NCBI GenBank assembly: GCA_963738325.1
Contig: CAVTWD010000015.1
Location: forward strand, 263,530-327,529
Direction of reading: 5' to 3'
From: CAVTWD01 sp963738325
GTDB taxonomy: Bacteria > Actinomycetota > Acidimicrobiia > Acidimicrobiales > Ilumatobacteraceae
DNA length: 64,000 nucleotides
Shown here piece after piece: positions 1-7,827 of this stretch (within the stretch, counting starts at the first letter, position 1; every line of letters starts with the position of its first letter). The notes beneath the pieces were generated by a model, which saw nothing but the letters and a program-made list of their open reading frames with translations, did no database searches and was not told where the DNA came from. The position numbers were made by a program, and so were the translations under genes.

Positions 1-6
1 CCGGCC

Positions 7-1342
7 GTGCTGCGGCTCGAATCGCCCGCCTACTTCGGCGATCACGACGAGCCCGTCACGAAGTACACCTCCCGGGAGTTCTACGAGCTCGAGAAGGAGC
101 GGCTCTGGAGCAAGGTGTGGCAGTTCGCCTGCCGTGAGGAGGAGATCCCGACGGTCGGCGATACCGCCGTCTACGACATCTGCAACTGGTCGATCCTCGT
201 CGTGCGTCAGCGCGCCGGACAGCATCAAGGCGTACTACAACGCCTGCCTCCACCGGGGGCGGCAGCTGCGCGAGACACCCGGATGGACCAACGAGCTGCG
301 CTGCCCTTTCCACGGCTACTGCTGGAACCTCGACGGCACACTGCGCGACGTACCGGCCGGCTGGGACTTCCCTCACGTGTACGAGCGCGTCGACGAGTTC
401 TGCCTCCCCGAGGTCAAGGTGGGTACGTGGGGCGGATTCGTGTTCATCAACATGGACCCCAACTGCGAGCCGCTCGAGGCCTTCCTCGGCACCCTTCCCC
501 AGCAGTTCGAGCGGTGGCCCCTCGACCGTCGCTACAAGCAGGCCCACGTCGCCCGCGTGCTGCGCTGCAACTGGAAAGTCGCCCAGGAGGCGTTCATGGA
601 GGCCTACCACGTGGTGGCCACCCATCCGCAGCTCCTGGCCGGCATCGGCGACGCCAACAGCCAGTACGACGTGTTCGGCAACTTCAGCCGAGCCATCACG
701 CCCAACGGCACCCCCAGCCCCCACCTCCGCTGGGAGCCGAGCGAGCAGCAGATGTTCGACGCCATGAGCGACCGACGCTTGGACGAGCCCCCGCTGGTCG
801 AGCTGCCCGACGGGATGTCGGCCCGCCAGATGGCCGGCATCGGCGGCCGCGAGATGCTGCGTCACGCGATCGGTGATGCCGCCGACGAGCTGTGCGACGC
901 CGAGCTCGCCGACAGCTTCTATTACACGGTGTTTCCCAACTTCCATCCCTGGGGCGCGTACAACCGCATCGTCTACCGGTTCCGGCCGTACAGGGACGAG
1001 CACGAGCGCTCGATCATGGAGTGCCTCTACCTGGCCCCCTGGCCGAAGGGCGAGGAGCGACCGCCGCCCGCTCCCGTCACGTGGCTCGACGAGGACGCGG
1101 ACTGGACCGACGCGGAAGAGCTCGGCTTCCTCGCGCGGGTCTTCAACCAGGACACCTTCAACCTTCCGAAGGTGCAAGTGGGGCTGCGCACGATGAAGAA
1201 GCGGGGCGTGACCCTCGGCCTCTACCAGGAGACCAAGATCCGCCACTTCCACTCGCTGCTCGACCGGTGGTTGGCGAGGGATTCGAAGGCCGCCGAGGGC
1301 GCGTCGGCGCACGCCCCCCACCCGCCGTCACCCGCCCTGTAA
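7..1342 (+). CDS. Rieske ring-hydroxylating oxygenase, alpha subunit (one frame change)
   Basis: Non-heme iron oxygenase catalytic subunit. It would hydroxylate or demethylate an organic substrate using electrons from a separate reductase. The Rieske [2Fe-2S] ligands are visible as CLHRG followed by CPFHGYCW. A mononuclear-iron region follows, with NWKVAQEAFMEAYHVVATHP supplying the conserved histidines. The reading frame changes near 213: residues before it (ELEKERLWSKVWQFACREEE) and after it (DSIKAYYNACLHRG) join into one normal protein of about 445 residues. The GTG at 7 is the first usable start, but the gene may begin before the window. Its 3' end overlaps the convergent DUF3039 gene by 15 bases. 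The family is certain; the substrate is unknown. Confidence 0.85.
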
Positions 1343-1553
1343 CCGGGCGAGCACCTCCTGGCACGTGGGGCACACCGGGAACTTCCGCGGGTCGCGCGAC
1401 GGCACCCACTTCTTGCCGCACAGGGCCACGACCGGCTTCCCCTCGACGTAGCCCCGCATCTCGTCGCGTCTTGGAGATGATGTGGGCGAAGCGTTCGTGG
1501 TCGCCTTCGTCGACGCGGATGTCGGGACGCTCGGCGACGTCAGGGTTGCTCAC
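1328..1553 (-). CDS. DUF3039 family small zinc-ribbon-like protein (frame change)
   Basis: Small actinobacterial protein of about 75 residues with no known function. From a GTG start it reads SNPDVAERPDIRVDEGDHER, then changes frame near 1470 and continues RGYVEGKPVVALCGKKWVP, then FPVCPTCQEVLARLQGG and a stop at 1328. The GDHERFAH motif, the ALCGKKWVP core and the CPTC pair are what I know of DUF3039. The length of 226 bases is not a multiple of three, which fits one indel. It lies 30 bases downstream of the DrrB-type permease on the same strand and overlaps the convergent Rieske gene tail. Confidence 0.7.
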
Positions 1554-1583
1554 GGCCCCATCCTCGCGCCCGCGGGGCTCTGG

Positions 1584-2432
1584 CTACCGGCTGGTGGCGT
1601 CGCGGTAACGCCGCACGCAGAGCGGCACGAAGACGGCGAGGATCAACACGGACCACAACAGCGACACGAAGATGGGATGGCGGCTCGGCGACGCGTCGCT
1701 CGTGACCGGGTTCGGGTTGCCGAACAGCTCCCGGCAGGCGGTGACCGTGGCGCTCACCGGGTTCCACTCCGCGATCGTCTGCAACCAGTCGGGCATACCC
1801 CCGATGGGCACGAACGCGTTGGAGAGGAACGTGAGCGGGAAGAGCCAGATGAACCCGGCGGTGTTGGCCACCTCGACGCTGTGCACGCTCAAGCCGATGT
1901 ACGCCCCGATCCAGCTCATGGCGAAGCCGAAGAGGATGAGCAGACCGTAGGCGGCCAGGGCATCGATCAGGCCGTTGTGGATGCCCCAACCCACGAGCAG
2001 ACCGCACAGCGTCAGCACGACGAACTGGAAGCAGTTGCGCACGATGTCGGACAGCGTGCGGCCGACGAGCACGGCCGACCGGGCCATGGGCAGGGAGCGG
2101 AAGCGGTCGACCAGGCCCTTGGTCATGTCCTCGGCCACGCCGACGGAGGTGGTGGCGCTCGAGAACGCGGCGACCTGGGCGAAGATGCCCGGGATGAGGA
2201 ACTCGCGGTAGCTGCCGCCGCCGGGCAACGGGATGGCGCTGCCGAACACGTACGCGAAGAGCAGCACGAACATGATGGGCTGGATCGTCGAGAACACGAC
2301 GAGATCGGGCACGCGAGGGATCTGCAAGAGGTTGCGTTTGGCGACGACCAGCGCGTCGTGGACACCCCAACGCCACCGCTGCTCCCGCTCGCCCTCGGGG
2401 GTGGTCGTGATCGGGACCGTGGTGGTGGTCAT
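1584..2432 (-). CDS. ABC-2 type transporter permease, DrrB-like
   Basis: Membrane subunit of an ABC exporter, 282 residues. After a short basic N-terminus (ALVVAKRNLLQIPRVPD) come about six hydrophobic segments, including FSTIQPIMFVLLFAYVFG, LVVGWGIHNGL-type helices and FIWLFPLTFLSNAFVPIGG. The last of these is the typical ABC-2 membrane motif of daunorubicin-type exporters. The ATG overlaps the stop of the upstream ATPase gene (ATGA), so the two are translationally coupled and form one exporter. Family knowledge suggests drug, lipid or polyketide export; the actual cargo is not visible. No frame defects were seen. Confidence 0.85.
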   Translation of the reverse strand: MTTTTVPITTTPEGEREQRWRWGVHDALVVAKRNLLQIPRVPDLVVFSTIQPIMFVLLFAYVFGSAIPLPGGGSYREFLIPGIFAQVAAFSSATTSVGVAEDMTKGLVDRFRSLPMARSAVLVGRTLSDIVRNCFQFVVLTLCGLLVGWGIHNGLIDALAAYGLLILFGFAMSWIGAYIGLSVHSVEVANTAGFIWLFPLTFLSNAFVPIGGMPDWLQTIAEWNPVSATVTACRELFGNPNPVTSDASPSRHPIFVSLLWSVLILAVFVPLCVRRYRDATSR

Positions 2433-3433
2433 GCCGACTCCCCCACCTTGACGGCGGATGGACGCTCGGGTTCCTCGCCGTCGCCGTTCCCGTCCTGAGC
2501 GGCGTGGCCCGTGAGGGTGAGGAACACGTCGTCGAGGGTCGGGCGGCGCAGTGCCACGTCGTCGATCCTCACGCCGGCGGCGTCGAGGCTGCGGACGACC
2601 TCCACGAGCACGCCGGCGCCGGCTTGGGACGGCACCGTGAGCCGCTTCGCCTTGCGCTCGACCTTGGGTTGATCGCAGCATGTGGTCGCCAACGCGTCGG
2701 CCGCGGCATCGAGCTGCCCCCGGTCGTGGACGACGACCTCGACGACTTCGCCCCCGACCTGGGCCTTGAGCTCGTCGGCCGTACCTTGCGCGATGACGCG
2801 GCCGTGATCGACGACGGCGATGCGGTCGGCGAGCTGATCGGCCTCCTCCAGGTACTGCGTGGTGAGGAGCAAGGTCGCTCCCCCTTTCACGAGCGCTTCG
2901 ATCACCTCCCACATGCCGATCCGACCCCGCGGATCGAGCCCGGTGGTCGGTTCGTCGAGGAACAGGATGCGGGGCCGGGCCACGAGGCTGGCGGCCAGGT
3001 CGAGGCGCCGGCGCATCCCGCCCGAGTACGTCTTCACCGGCCGACCGCCCGCGCCGGTCAGCTCGAACTGCGCCAGCAGCTCGTCGGCTCGGGCGCGCGC
3101 CGCCCGTGCCGACATGTGGTAGAGGCGGCCGAACATGTCGAGGTTCTCCCGTCCGGTCAGGTTCTCGTCGACGGCGGCGTACTGGCCGGACAACCCGATG
3201 ATCCGCCGCAGGGCCTCGCCCTCGGTGAGCACGTCGTAGCCGGCCACGTGGGCGCGGCCGGCGTCGGGCCGCAGGAGCGTGGTGAGGACGCGCACGGTCG
3301 TGGTCTTGCCGGCGCCGTTCGGGCCGAGGAGGCCGAGCACGGTACCTTCTTCGACCTCGAGGTCCAGCCCGTCCAATGCTTTGACGTCGCCGTAGTGCTT
3401 GACGAGGCCTTCTGCCACGATGGCCGCGGGCAT
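2429..3433 (-). CDS. ABC transporter ATP-binding protein, DrrA-like
   Basis: ATPase subunit of the exporter, 334 residues. It shows Walker A (GPNGAGKTTT), Q-loop region (LSGQYAAVDENLTGREN), signature YSGGMRRRLDLAA, Walker B (ILFLDEPTTGLDPRGR) and switch region (LLTTQYLEEADQLADR). The long C-terminal extension after the nucleotide-binding domain is usual for DrrA proteins. The start at 3433 is supported by AGGAG eight bases upstream and by MPAAIVAEGLVKHYG aligning with the family start. The stop overlaps the permease start. The pair is oriented away from the VOC/SnoaL operon and probably has its own promoter in the 157-base gap, which holds a 21-bp tandem duplication. Confidence 0.9.
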   Translation of the reverse strand: MPAAIVAEGLVKHYGDVKALDGLDLEVEEGTVLGLLGPNGAGKTTTVRVLTTLLRPDAGRAHVAGYDVLTEGEALRRIIGLSGQYAAVDENLTGRENLDMFGRLYHMSARAARARADELLAQFELTGAGGRPVKTYSGGMRRRLDLAASLVARPRILFLDEPTTGLDPRGRIGMWEVIEALVKGGATLLLTTQYLEEADQLADRIAVVDHGRVIAQGTADELKAQVGGEVVEVVVHDRGQLDAAADALATTCCDQPKVERKAKRLTVPSQAGAGVLVEVVRSLDAAGVRIDDVALRRPTLDDVFLTLTGHAAQDGNGDGEEPERPSAVKVGESA

Positions 3434-3508
3434 GGAAAGCTCCTTCGAGGGGGGCGGGCTCGAACGACCCGACGCTACCCGGGTCTCGGCGCGACTCCAC
3501 CGTGATTC

Positions 3509-3550
3509 CCGGCGCCTTGCCTCGAGGGGCCGGCGCCCTGCCTCGAGGGG
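3509..3550. repeat. Tandem duplication of a 21-bp GC-rich unit
   Basis: Two adjacent copies of the unit CCGGCGCC(T/C)TGCCTCGAGGGG with one mismatch, upstream of the DrrA-like gene and downstream of the SnoaL-like gene. Each copy contains CTCGAG. It may be a small minisatellite or part of a promoter; no function can be assigned. Confidence 0.7.
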
Positions 3551-3590
3551 GCGGCGCGCTGCGAAGGCGGATGCCGAGACGTCGCTGGTC

Positions 3591-3995
3591 TCAGCCCTCG
3601 TCGACCTGGCGGAGGTACACCCCCGAATCCCAGTAGTCGACCCGGTGGGCAATGGCCGCGTCCCGCACCGTGAATCGGAAGACGCCGCGCACCGTCACCG
3701 GACGACGCACGCCGTCGGGGCCGGCGCAGCGCGCCCGGAGCGTGTAGGCGACGACGACGCGGTCGCCTTCCGTCACCACGTCCTCCACGTCGTAGCGCAG
3801 GTCGCCGAAGGCATCGAGGAAGCCCGGCAGCCGCGAGCGGTACGCATCGCGACCGACGAGCGAGGAGCCGAGGGCCGAGGTGTGCTCGTTGACGAAGTCC
3901 TCGGCGACGAGCGCGGCCACACTGTCCGGGTCGTGGCGGTTGAGGGCGTCGAGGTATGCGAGGGCGACAGCGCGCGGCTCAGGCGGTTGCGCCAC
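3591..3995 (-). CDS. SnoaL-like / nuclear transport factor 2 fold protein
   Basis: A 134-residue protein with the usual length and pattern of the SnoaL-like NTF2 fold. An N-terminal helix (AVALAYLDALNRHDPDSVAA) leads into LVAEDFVNEH, then GRDAYRSRLPGFLDAFGDLR. The strands VEDVVTEGDRVVVAYTLRA and VRGVFRFTVRDAAIAHRVDY close the cone, and W in DYWDSG is typical. Family members are polyketide cyclases, isomerases or accessory proteins; activity cannot be deduced here. Its start overlaps the end of the upstream VOC gene by 17 bases, so it is the last gene of a three-gene operon. Confidence 0.8.
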   Translation of the reverse strand: MAQPPEPRAVALAYLDALNRHDPDSVAALVAEDFVNEHTSALGSSLVGRDAYRSRLPGFLDAFGDLRYDVEDVVTEGDRVVVAYTLRARCAGPDGVRRPVTVRGVFRFTVRDAAIAHRVDYWDSGVYLRQVDEG

Positions 3996-4434
3996 CCCAG
4001 ACCTCCTGGACCTTGGCGTACACCCCTTGGTCGTGGGAGATCTCGATCACGTTGCCATCGGGGTCGGTGATGGCGCAGATATAGCCGATGGGCGGGGGCA
4101 TGTCTTGAGGTTCCCACGTGAGGCAGCCCGCCGCTCTCGCCTTCTCGGCGATGGCGTCCACGTCGGCCCGTTCGGGCATCTCGATGCCGATGTGGGCGAA
4201 CGGCGCCATGATCGGCGACGGCTTGCCCTGGTCCTTCCAGAACATGACAAGCACCAGCACGAACGGGTTGTCGACCTGGCGTTCGTGGCACAACCACACC
4301 GCCTGGCCGTCGGCATCTTCGCGACGGTCGAGGACGACCAAGGGCGTGAACGACGTGTACCACGCGATCGAGGCGTCGAGATCACTCGACGGCAGCGCGA
4401 TGTGTGTCCACCGCGGCTCGGCTGGTCCTGCCAT
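3979..4434 (-). CDS. VOC family (glyoxalase/extradiol dioxygenase fold) protein
   Basis: A 151-residue protein with two glyoxalase-type beta-alpha-beta repeats. The first metal-ligand position is the H of WTHIALPSSDLDASIAWY; later candidates are the H of FAHIGIEM and the E of DPDGNVIEISHDQG. Such proteins are lyases, isomerases, dioxygenases or resistance proteins. It is a likely paralog of the VOC protein at 10831-11289, with the shared pattern T-H-[IV]-A-L-P and GYIC-x-I-x-DPDGN. It lies between another VOC gene and the SnoaL-like gene in one minus-strand operon whose promoter carries the candidate GntR operator. The ATG at 4434 is chosen because it precedes the conserved first strand. Confidence 0.85.
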   Translation of the reverse strand: MAGPAEPRWTHIALPSSDLDASIAWYTSFTPLVVLDRREDADGQAVWLCHERQVDNPFVLVLVMFWKDQGKPSPIMAPFAHIGIEMPERADVDAIAEKARAAGCLTWEPQDMPPPIGYICAITDPDGNVIEISHDQGVYAKVQEVWGGATA

Positions 4435-4436
4435 GG

Positions 4437-4967
4437 TCAAGCCTCCTCTGGGTAACCCTTCACGGCCTGCCACGCCGACTGGTCCGGTGTCGGCGCGGGG
4501 TTGTCACCGCCTTTGGTCCACAAGATGACCGTGCTCCCCCACGGATCCCGGAACGCACCGTGGAACCCGTTGAACTCCTTCCAGTACAAGTTGCGCCAGA
4601 GGATGGTGGCTCCTCGTTGCTCGGCGCGCTCGAGGATGGACACCTCACTGTCGTCGTCACCGACGAGGATGTAGACGCGTGGCGCGGGGCCGGCGGGCGC
4701 GGCATCGGCGCCGTGCGCCGGAGGCGTGTTGGGATCGGGAGGGGCGAGCTCGGTCGAGAAGATGCCGAGGTGCAAGTTGCCGACGAGCGAGTCGCTGCCG
4801 TCGGGGTTGGGGAAGTTGCCACCCGGCACGATCCGGTAGAAGACATGGTCGGGACGACCCTCGACGAGCCATCCGAACACCTCGCCGTAGAAGCGCGCCG
4901 CAGCCTCGGGGTCAGGCGTCGGGAAGTCGACGAAGATCAAGGTGTTCGGCTCCACCATGGGTTCCAA
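4437..4967 (-). CDS. VOC family protein, first gene of VOC-VOC-SnoaL operon
   Basis: A 176-residue glyoxalase-fold protein. It begins with the strand TLIFVDFPTPDPEAAARFYG and ends with FHGAFRDPWGSTVILWT. The lack of the usual first-strand histidine suggests it is not a classical glyoxalase I. It is a paralog of the protein at 26178-26555, which shares IFVDFPTPDPEA and AAFRDPWG. An insertion around GADAAPAGPAPRVYI is longer than in that paralog. It is the first gene after a perfect palindrome (4987-4997) that also faces the divergent ribokinase-like gene. An internal ATG at 4958 is an alternative start. Confidence 0.8.
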   Translation of the reverse strand: MEPMVEPNTLIFVDFPTPDPEAAARFYGEVFGWLVEGRPDHVFYRIVPGGNFPNPDGSDSLVGNLHLGIFSTELAPPDPNTPPAHGADAAPAGPAPRVYILVGDDDSEVSILERAEQRGATILWRNLYWKEFNGFHGAFRDPWGSTVILWTKGGDNPAPTPDQSAWQAVKGYPEEA

Positions 4968-4986
4968 CGTACCATCCCGGGTCTGA

Positions 4987-4997
4987 TGGTCAGACCA
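4987..4997. promoter_or_regulatory. Candidate GntR/FadR-type operator, perfect 11-bp palindrome
   Basis: TGGTCAGACCA, arms TGGTC/GACCA around one base. It lies in the 44-base divergent space between the VOC operon and the ribokinase-like gene. FadR-subfamily regulators bind TGGTN-nACCA palindromes by established knowledge. The same core occurs upstream of the GntR gene, upstream of the cupin-hyuAB operon and between the 28-kb amidohydrolase and VOC genes. Assignment to the GntR protein at 24276 is inference. Confidence 0.6.
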
Positions 4998-5011
4998 ACT
5001 GGTCGACGGTG

Positions 5012-5989
5012 GTGAGTGCCACCGAGGAGCGCGAACGAGCCCGAACGAACGGCCGCCGCGTCACCGTGGTCGGCAGCCTGAACGTGGATCTCGTGGCCCG
5101 GGCGGCGCGCCTGCCCGCGGCGGGCGAGACCATCATCGGCACGGCCTCGCTCGCCGTCGAGGGCGGCAAGGGCTTGAACCAGGCCGTCGCCGCCGCTCGT
5201 CTCGGCGCCCCGACCGCGATCGTCGGCCTGGTCGGCGACGACCCGTTCGGGGATCAGCTCCTGGCCCTGTTGGCGGCCGAGGGCATCGACGCCTCGGGCA
5301 TCGGCCGCGCGCACGGCACCGGCACCGGCGTGGCCCACATCACGGTGGACGACGCCGGACGCAACACCATCGTGGTCGTGCCCCGGGCCAACGCCATGCT
5401 CACCGAGGATCTGATGGCCGAGCACTGGTCCGTGGTGACGGGTGCGGCCGCGGTCCTCGTGCAGCTCGAGATCCCGCTTGCGACGGTGCGAGCCACGCTG
5501 GTGCGGGCGCGCGCCGCGGGCGCCATGACCATCCTGAACCCCGCGCCCGCCGCAGATCTCGACGACTCGCTCCTGGGTCTGTGCGATCTCGTCGTCCCCA
5601 ACGAGACCGAGGCCGCCGCGCTGACCGGCCTCGACACGAGTGTCGACCGCGGAGCGCGCGCCGCGGCGGCCGCGCTGGTCGAGCGAGGGGCGGGCAGGGC
5701 CGTCGTCACTCTGGGTGAGCGGGGCGCAGTGTGGATGGCGGCCGACGGCGCCGCGGGCCAGGTCATCGCCTTCCCGGTCACGCCCGTGGATTCGACCGCG
5801 GCCGGGGACGCCTTTTGCGGAGCCCTGGCCGCCGCTCTGGCCGCAGGATCGGGGCTCGAGGCGGCCTTGCAACGGGCTTCCGTGGCGGGCGCGCTCGCCA
5901 CGACCGCGGTGGGCGCGGTCACGTCGCTGCCCACTGCAGCAGCGGTCGACGCAGCACTGACTGCTGGCCAGCCGGACCCTCGGCCCTAG
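5012..5989 (+). CDS. rbsK: PfkB family carbohydrate kinase, ribokinase-like
   Basis: Predicted cytosolic kinase of 325 residues that phosphorylates a sugar or nucleoside with ATP. The N-terminal PfkB signature is GGKGLNQAVAAARLGA, preceded by VVGSLNVDLVARAARLPAAG. The C-terminal signature DSTAAGDAFCGALAAALA carries the anion hole and the catalytic aspartate (GDAF). PNETEAAALTGLD matches the ribokinase region before the ATP site. Starts at GTG 5009 or GTG 5012 are equally possible. It is divergent from the VOC operon with the palindromic operator between them. With a BMP-type importer nearby, a role in ribose or nucleoside salvage is possible, but sugar specificity cannot be read from sequence. 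Confidence 0.85.
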   Translation: MSATEERERARTNGRRVTVVGSLNVDLVARAARLPAAGETIIGTASLAVEGGKGLNQAVAAARLGAPTAIVGLVGDDPFGDQLLALLAAEGIDASGIGRAHGTGTGVAHITVDDAGRNTIVVVPRANAMLTEDLMAEHWSVVTGAAAVLVQLEIPLATVRATLVRARAAGAMTILNPAPAADLDDSLLGLCDLVVPNETEAAALTGLDTSVDRGARAAAAALVERGAGRAVVTLGERGAVWMAADGAAGQVIAFPVTPVDSTAAGDAFCGALAAALAAGSGLEAALQRASVAGALATTAVGAVTSLPTAAAVDAALTAGQPDPRP

Positions 5990-6026
5990 CCGCGGCTTAA
6001 GCAGGTCAACGGGTGTAGTCCAGGCC

Positions 6027-6263
6027 GTGGCGAGGACGGTCGAGGTCGCCGACCTGATCGACGCCCAAGGTGTGGCCGCGCTCTTGGGGCTGGCCCAGCG
6101 AGACACGGTGAGCGGCTACCAGCGGCGCTATCCGGACATGCCTCGCCCAGTCATCGACCTCGGGCCTGGCCGTCCGCGGCGGTGGTTGCGAACACAGGTC
6201 CTCGACTGGATGCGGGAGCACGGTCGTCGGACTCATCCAGCGGAGCGGGAACGCCGCCGATGA
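6027..6263 (+). CDS. Small helix-turn-helix protein, AlpA/excisionase-like
   Basis: A 78-residue basic protein from a GTG start. VADLIDAQGVAALLGLAQRD followed by VSGYQRRYPDMPRPVIDLG, then RPRRWLRTQVLDWMREHGRR resembles the winged helix-turn-helix of AlpA-like or MerR-like DNA-binding proteins, where a residue strip reads the operator and a W-x-x-xQV-x-DW tail packs on it. It lies directly before decayed restriction and nucleotidyltransferase fragments, so it may be a leftover of a mobile or defence cassette. No target can be proposed. Confidence 0.5.
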   Translation: MARTVEVADLIDAQGVAALLGLAQRDTVSGYQRRYPDMPRPVIDLGPGRPRRWLRTQVLDWMREHGRRTHPAERERRR

Positions 6264-6281
6264 AGCCGGTCGTCCCGGCAG

Positions 6282-6423
6282 TTCCGGTTCGACGACGACG
6301 GGATCACTGACGAGATCGCGGATGGGCGACGGCCCAGCTCGTACTTCGTGCCGATCCCGGCGCGCGAAGAAGCGGGGCGGCCAGCTCGCCTTCGACGCCG
6401 AGTGCACGAGGGACCGCATCGAG
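6282..6423 (+). pseudogene. Remnant resembling the N-terminus of a BPTD_3080-type restriction endonuclease
   Basis: Two short frame segments, FRFDDDGITDEIADGRRPSS then YFVPIP, and after one frame change near 6360 KKRGGQLAFDAECTRDRIE. Together they match my memory of the first residues of large helicase-type restriction proteins (FRxDDxGITDEIxxGRRPSSYFVPIP, then KKRGGQLAFD). Nothing of the helicase or nuclease domains follows. It is a fragment, not a gene. Family assignment is from memory and needs a search. Confidence 0.45.
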
Positions 6424-6440
6424 GTGAGCGACAACATCAC

Positions 6441-6598
6441 CCTGTTCGGGTCATCCTCTTCGACTCCGTCGCTCGCGGCGAGGAAGGACCTGTAGCGATC
6501 TGGACTTCCTCGTGGTTCTCGATCACGTCGATCCGAGGCAGCGGGCACGCATGATGGCGGTGATGCGGGCCCGCCATCGGGGTCCCGGCCGTGATTGA
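6441..6598 (+). pseudogene. Remnant of an MNT/DNA polymerase beta-like nucleotidyltransferase
   Basis: VRVILFDSVARGEEGP changes frame near 6493 and continues SDLDFLVVLDHVDPRQRARM. This is the minimal nucleotidyltransferase pattern G-S-x-A-R-G-x(9-13)-D-x-D, although the first G of GS is changed to D. The domain breaks off at a stop at 6598, and the usual partner (HEPN protein) is absent. From 6599 to 6782 no gene is visible. It fits a decayed MNT-HEPN type toxin-antitoxin cassette next to the restriction fragment. Confidence 0.5.
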
Positions 6599-6782
6599 CA
6601 TCTGCCCCGACATCCCCAGCTTCGCGATCACCGCGTTGGCCACCGTCGCCCCCGCCGCGAAGTTCAAACTCGACGCCAACGGCCGCGCCGATCCACACGG
6701 ATACGCCGCCTCGCGATTCAGTTGCGGCAACATACAGCAAGACGTCGGTGCCGCGTCAAGCAAGCGGAAACCGTGGGCCCGG

Positions 6783-7766
6783 CTACGAGAGCAACGCGCG
6801 CAGCTGGCGACGCCATTCCACGGACGCCTTGTCCGCCTGCACGCTCACCAACGCGGTGTTCTCGAGCGGGAGGGTGCCGGGGACGCGCTCGAGCATCCGT
6901 TTGTCCTCGGCCCCGATCATGCGGTCGAGGCGGGTGACGTCCTCGGCGGGCACCGAGAAGTCGTCGTTGCGCCAGACGACAAAGGTGAAGTACGAGCTCT
7001 CGTCGTCCCGAGGCGTCGAGCACAGGAGCAGGATGTGCTCGAGCCCGTTCTCGTAGGCGATGGTGCTGCGCACCGCGAACGGCAGGCAGAACCCCGTGGA
7101 CATCTGGCGCTCGACGGTCGCGGTCGCCTGCCCGGTGGCCGACGACCCCGCGGTGGGGTTGGCCGCCGTCACCGAGTAGCTGTAGCCGTACCAGTCGCCG
7201 AGGTCGCCCAGCTCGAGCTTCGGGACGAGCGGGTCGGCCGCCCCGCCGAAGCTCCCCACGTGCACATAGGGGAAGTGGGTTATGTCCATGAAGTTGTCGA
7301 CCATGCGCGTCGTGGCCGTCTGCCAGATCTCGACGGGCATGTTGATGCGCCGGAAGCTCGCATCCGCGTCGTGACCCACCTCGGGGATGCCGGCGACGGG
7401 CTCGTCGAGGCAGAGCCACACCAGGCCGTAGCGCTCGGTGGCGTGGATGGTGGCGAGACGAGCCTTCGGCGGCACGGGTGCGCCTGGCCCGGAGGACGGG
7501 ATGAGCACGCAGGCACCGGAGGTGTCGTAGGTCCAGCCGTGGTAGGGGCACTCGATGCAGCCATCCTTCACCACCCCCGGCGAAAGGGGAGACTCCCGGT
7601 GCGGGCAGCGATCGACGGCGGCGCCGACGGCACCGTCGGCGCCTCGCCAGAGGACGAGCTGCTCGCCCAGCAGGCGCACGGCCACGGGAGCATCGGTCAC
7701 CTCGGTGGCGCGGGCCACGGTGTGCCAGTAGCGGCGCAGGACGGGATGTCGGGCGAACGATGTCAT
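6783..7766 (-). CDS. Rieske oxygenase, vanillate O-demethylase oxygenase-like
   Basis: Intact 327-residue oxygenase subunit with the N-terminal pattern LRRYWHTVARATEVTDAPV seen in the vanillate/phthalate/PaO-type group. Rieske ligands are CPHRESPLSPG and CPYHGWTYDTSG. Iron-site residues lie in VDNFMDITHFPYVHVGSFGG. The family typically removes N- or O-methyl groups or hydroxylates rings. It is the last gene of the 13.3-6.8 kb minus-strand run, 61 bases after the aldo/keto reductase. There is no reductase or ferredoxin gene beside it, so electrons must come from elsewhere. Confidence 0.85.
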   Translation of the reverse strand: MTSFARHPVLRRYWHTVARATEVTDAPVAVRLLGEQLVLWRGADGAVGAAVDRCPHRESPLSPGVVKDGCIECPYHGWTYDTSGACVLIPSSGPGAPVPPKARLATIHATERYGLVWLCLDEPVAGIPEVGHDADASFRRINMPVEIWQTATTRMVDNFMDITHFPYVHVGSFGGAADPLVPKLELGDLGDWYGYSYSVTAANPTAGSSATGQATATVERQMSTGFCLPFAVRSTIAYENGLEHILLLCSTPRDDESSYFTFVVWRNDDFSVPAEDVTRLDRMIGAEDKRMLERVPGTLPLENTALVSVQADKASVEWRRQLRALLS

Positions 7767-7827
7767 GAGTGCCTCCTTCGGAGTGCTGGACGCGCGTGGC
7801 CGCGTCCGGGATGCACGGCGCGCGGCC

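Noticed and set aside
56..1321. Long minus-strand open frame of 421 codons opposite the Rieske gene
   Set aside because: Antisense of a clear Rieske protein in GC-rich DNA; its composition is Val/Arg/Gly-rich without any recognisable domain. The same applies to the long antisense frames over the amidohydrolase, HflX and HyuB genes.
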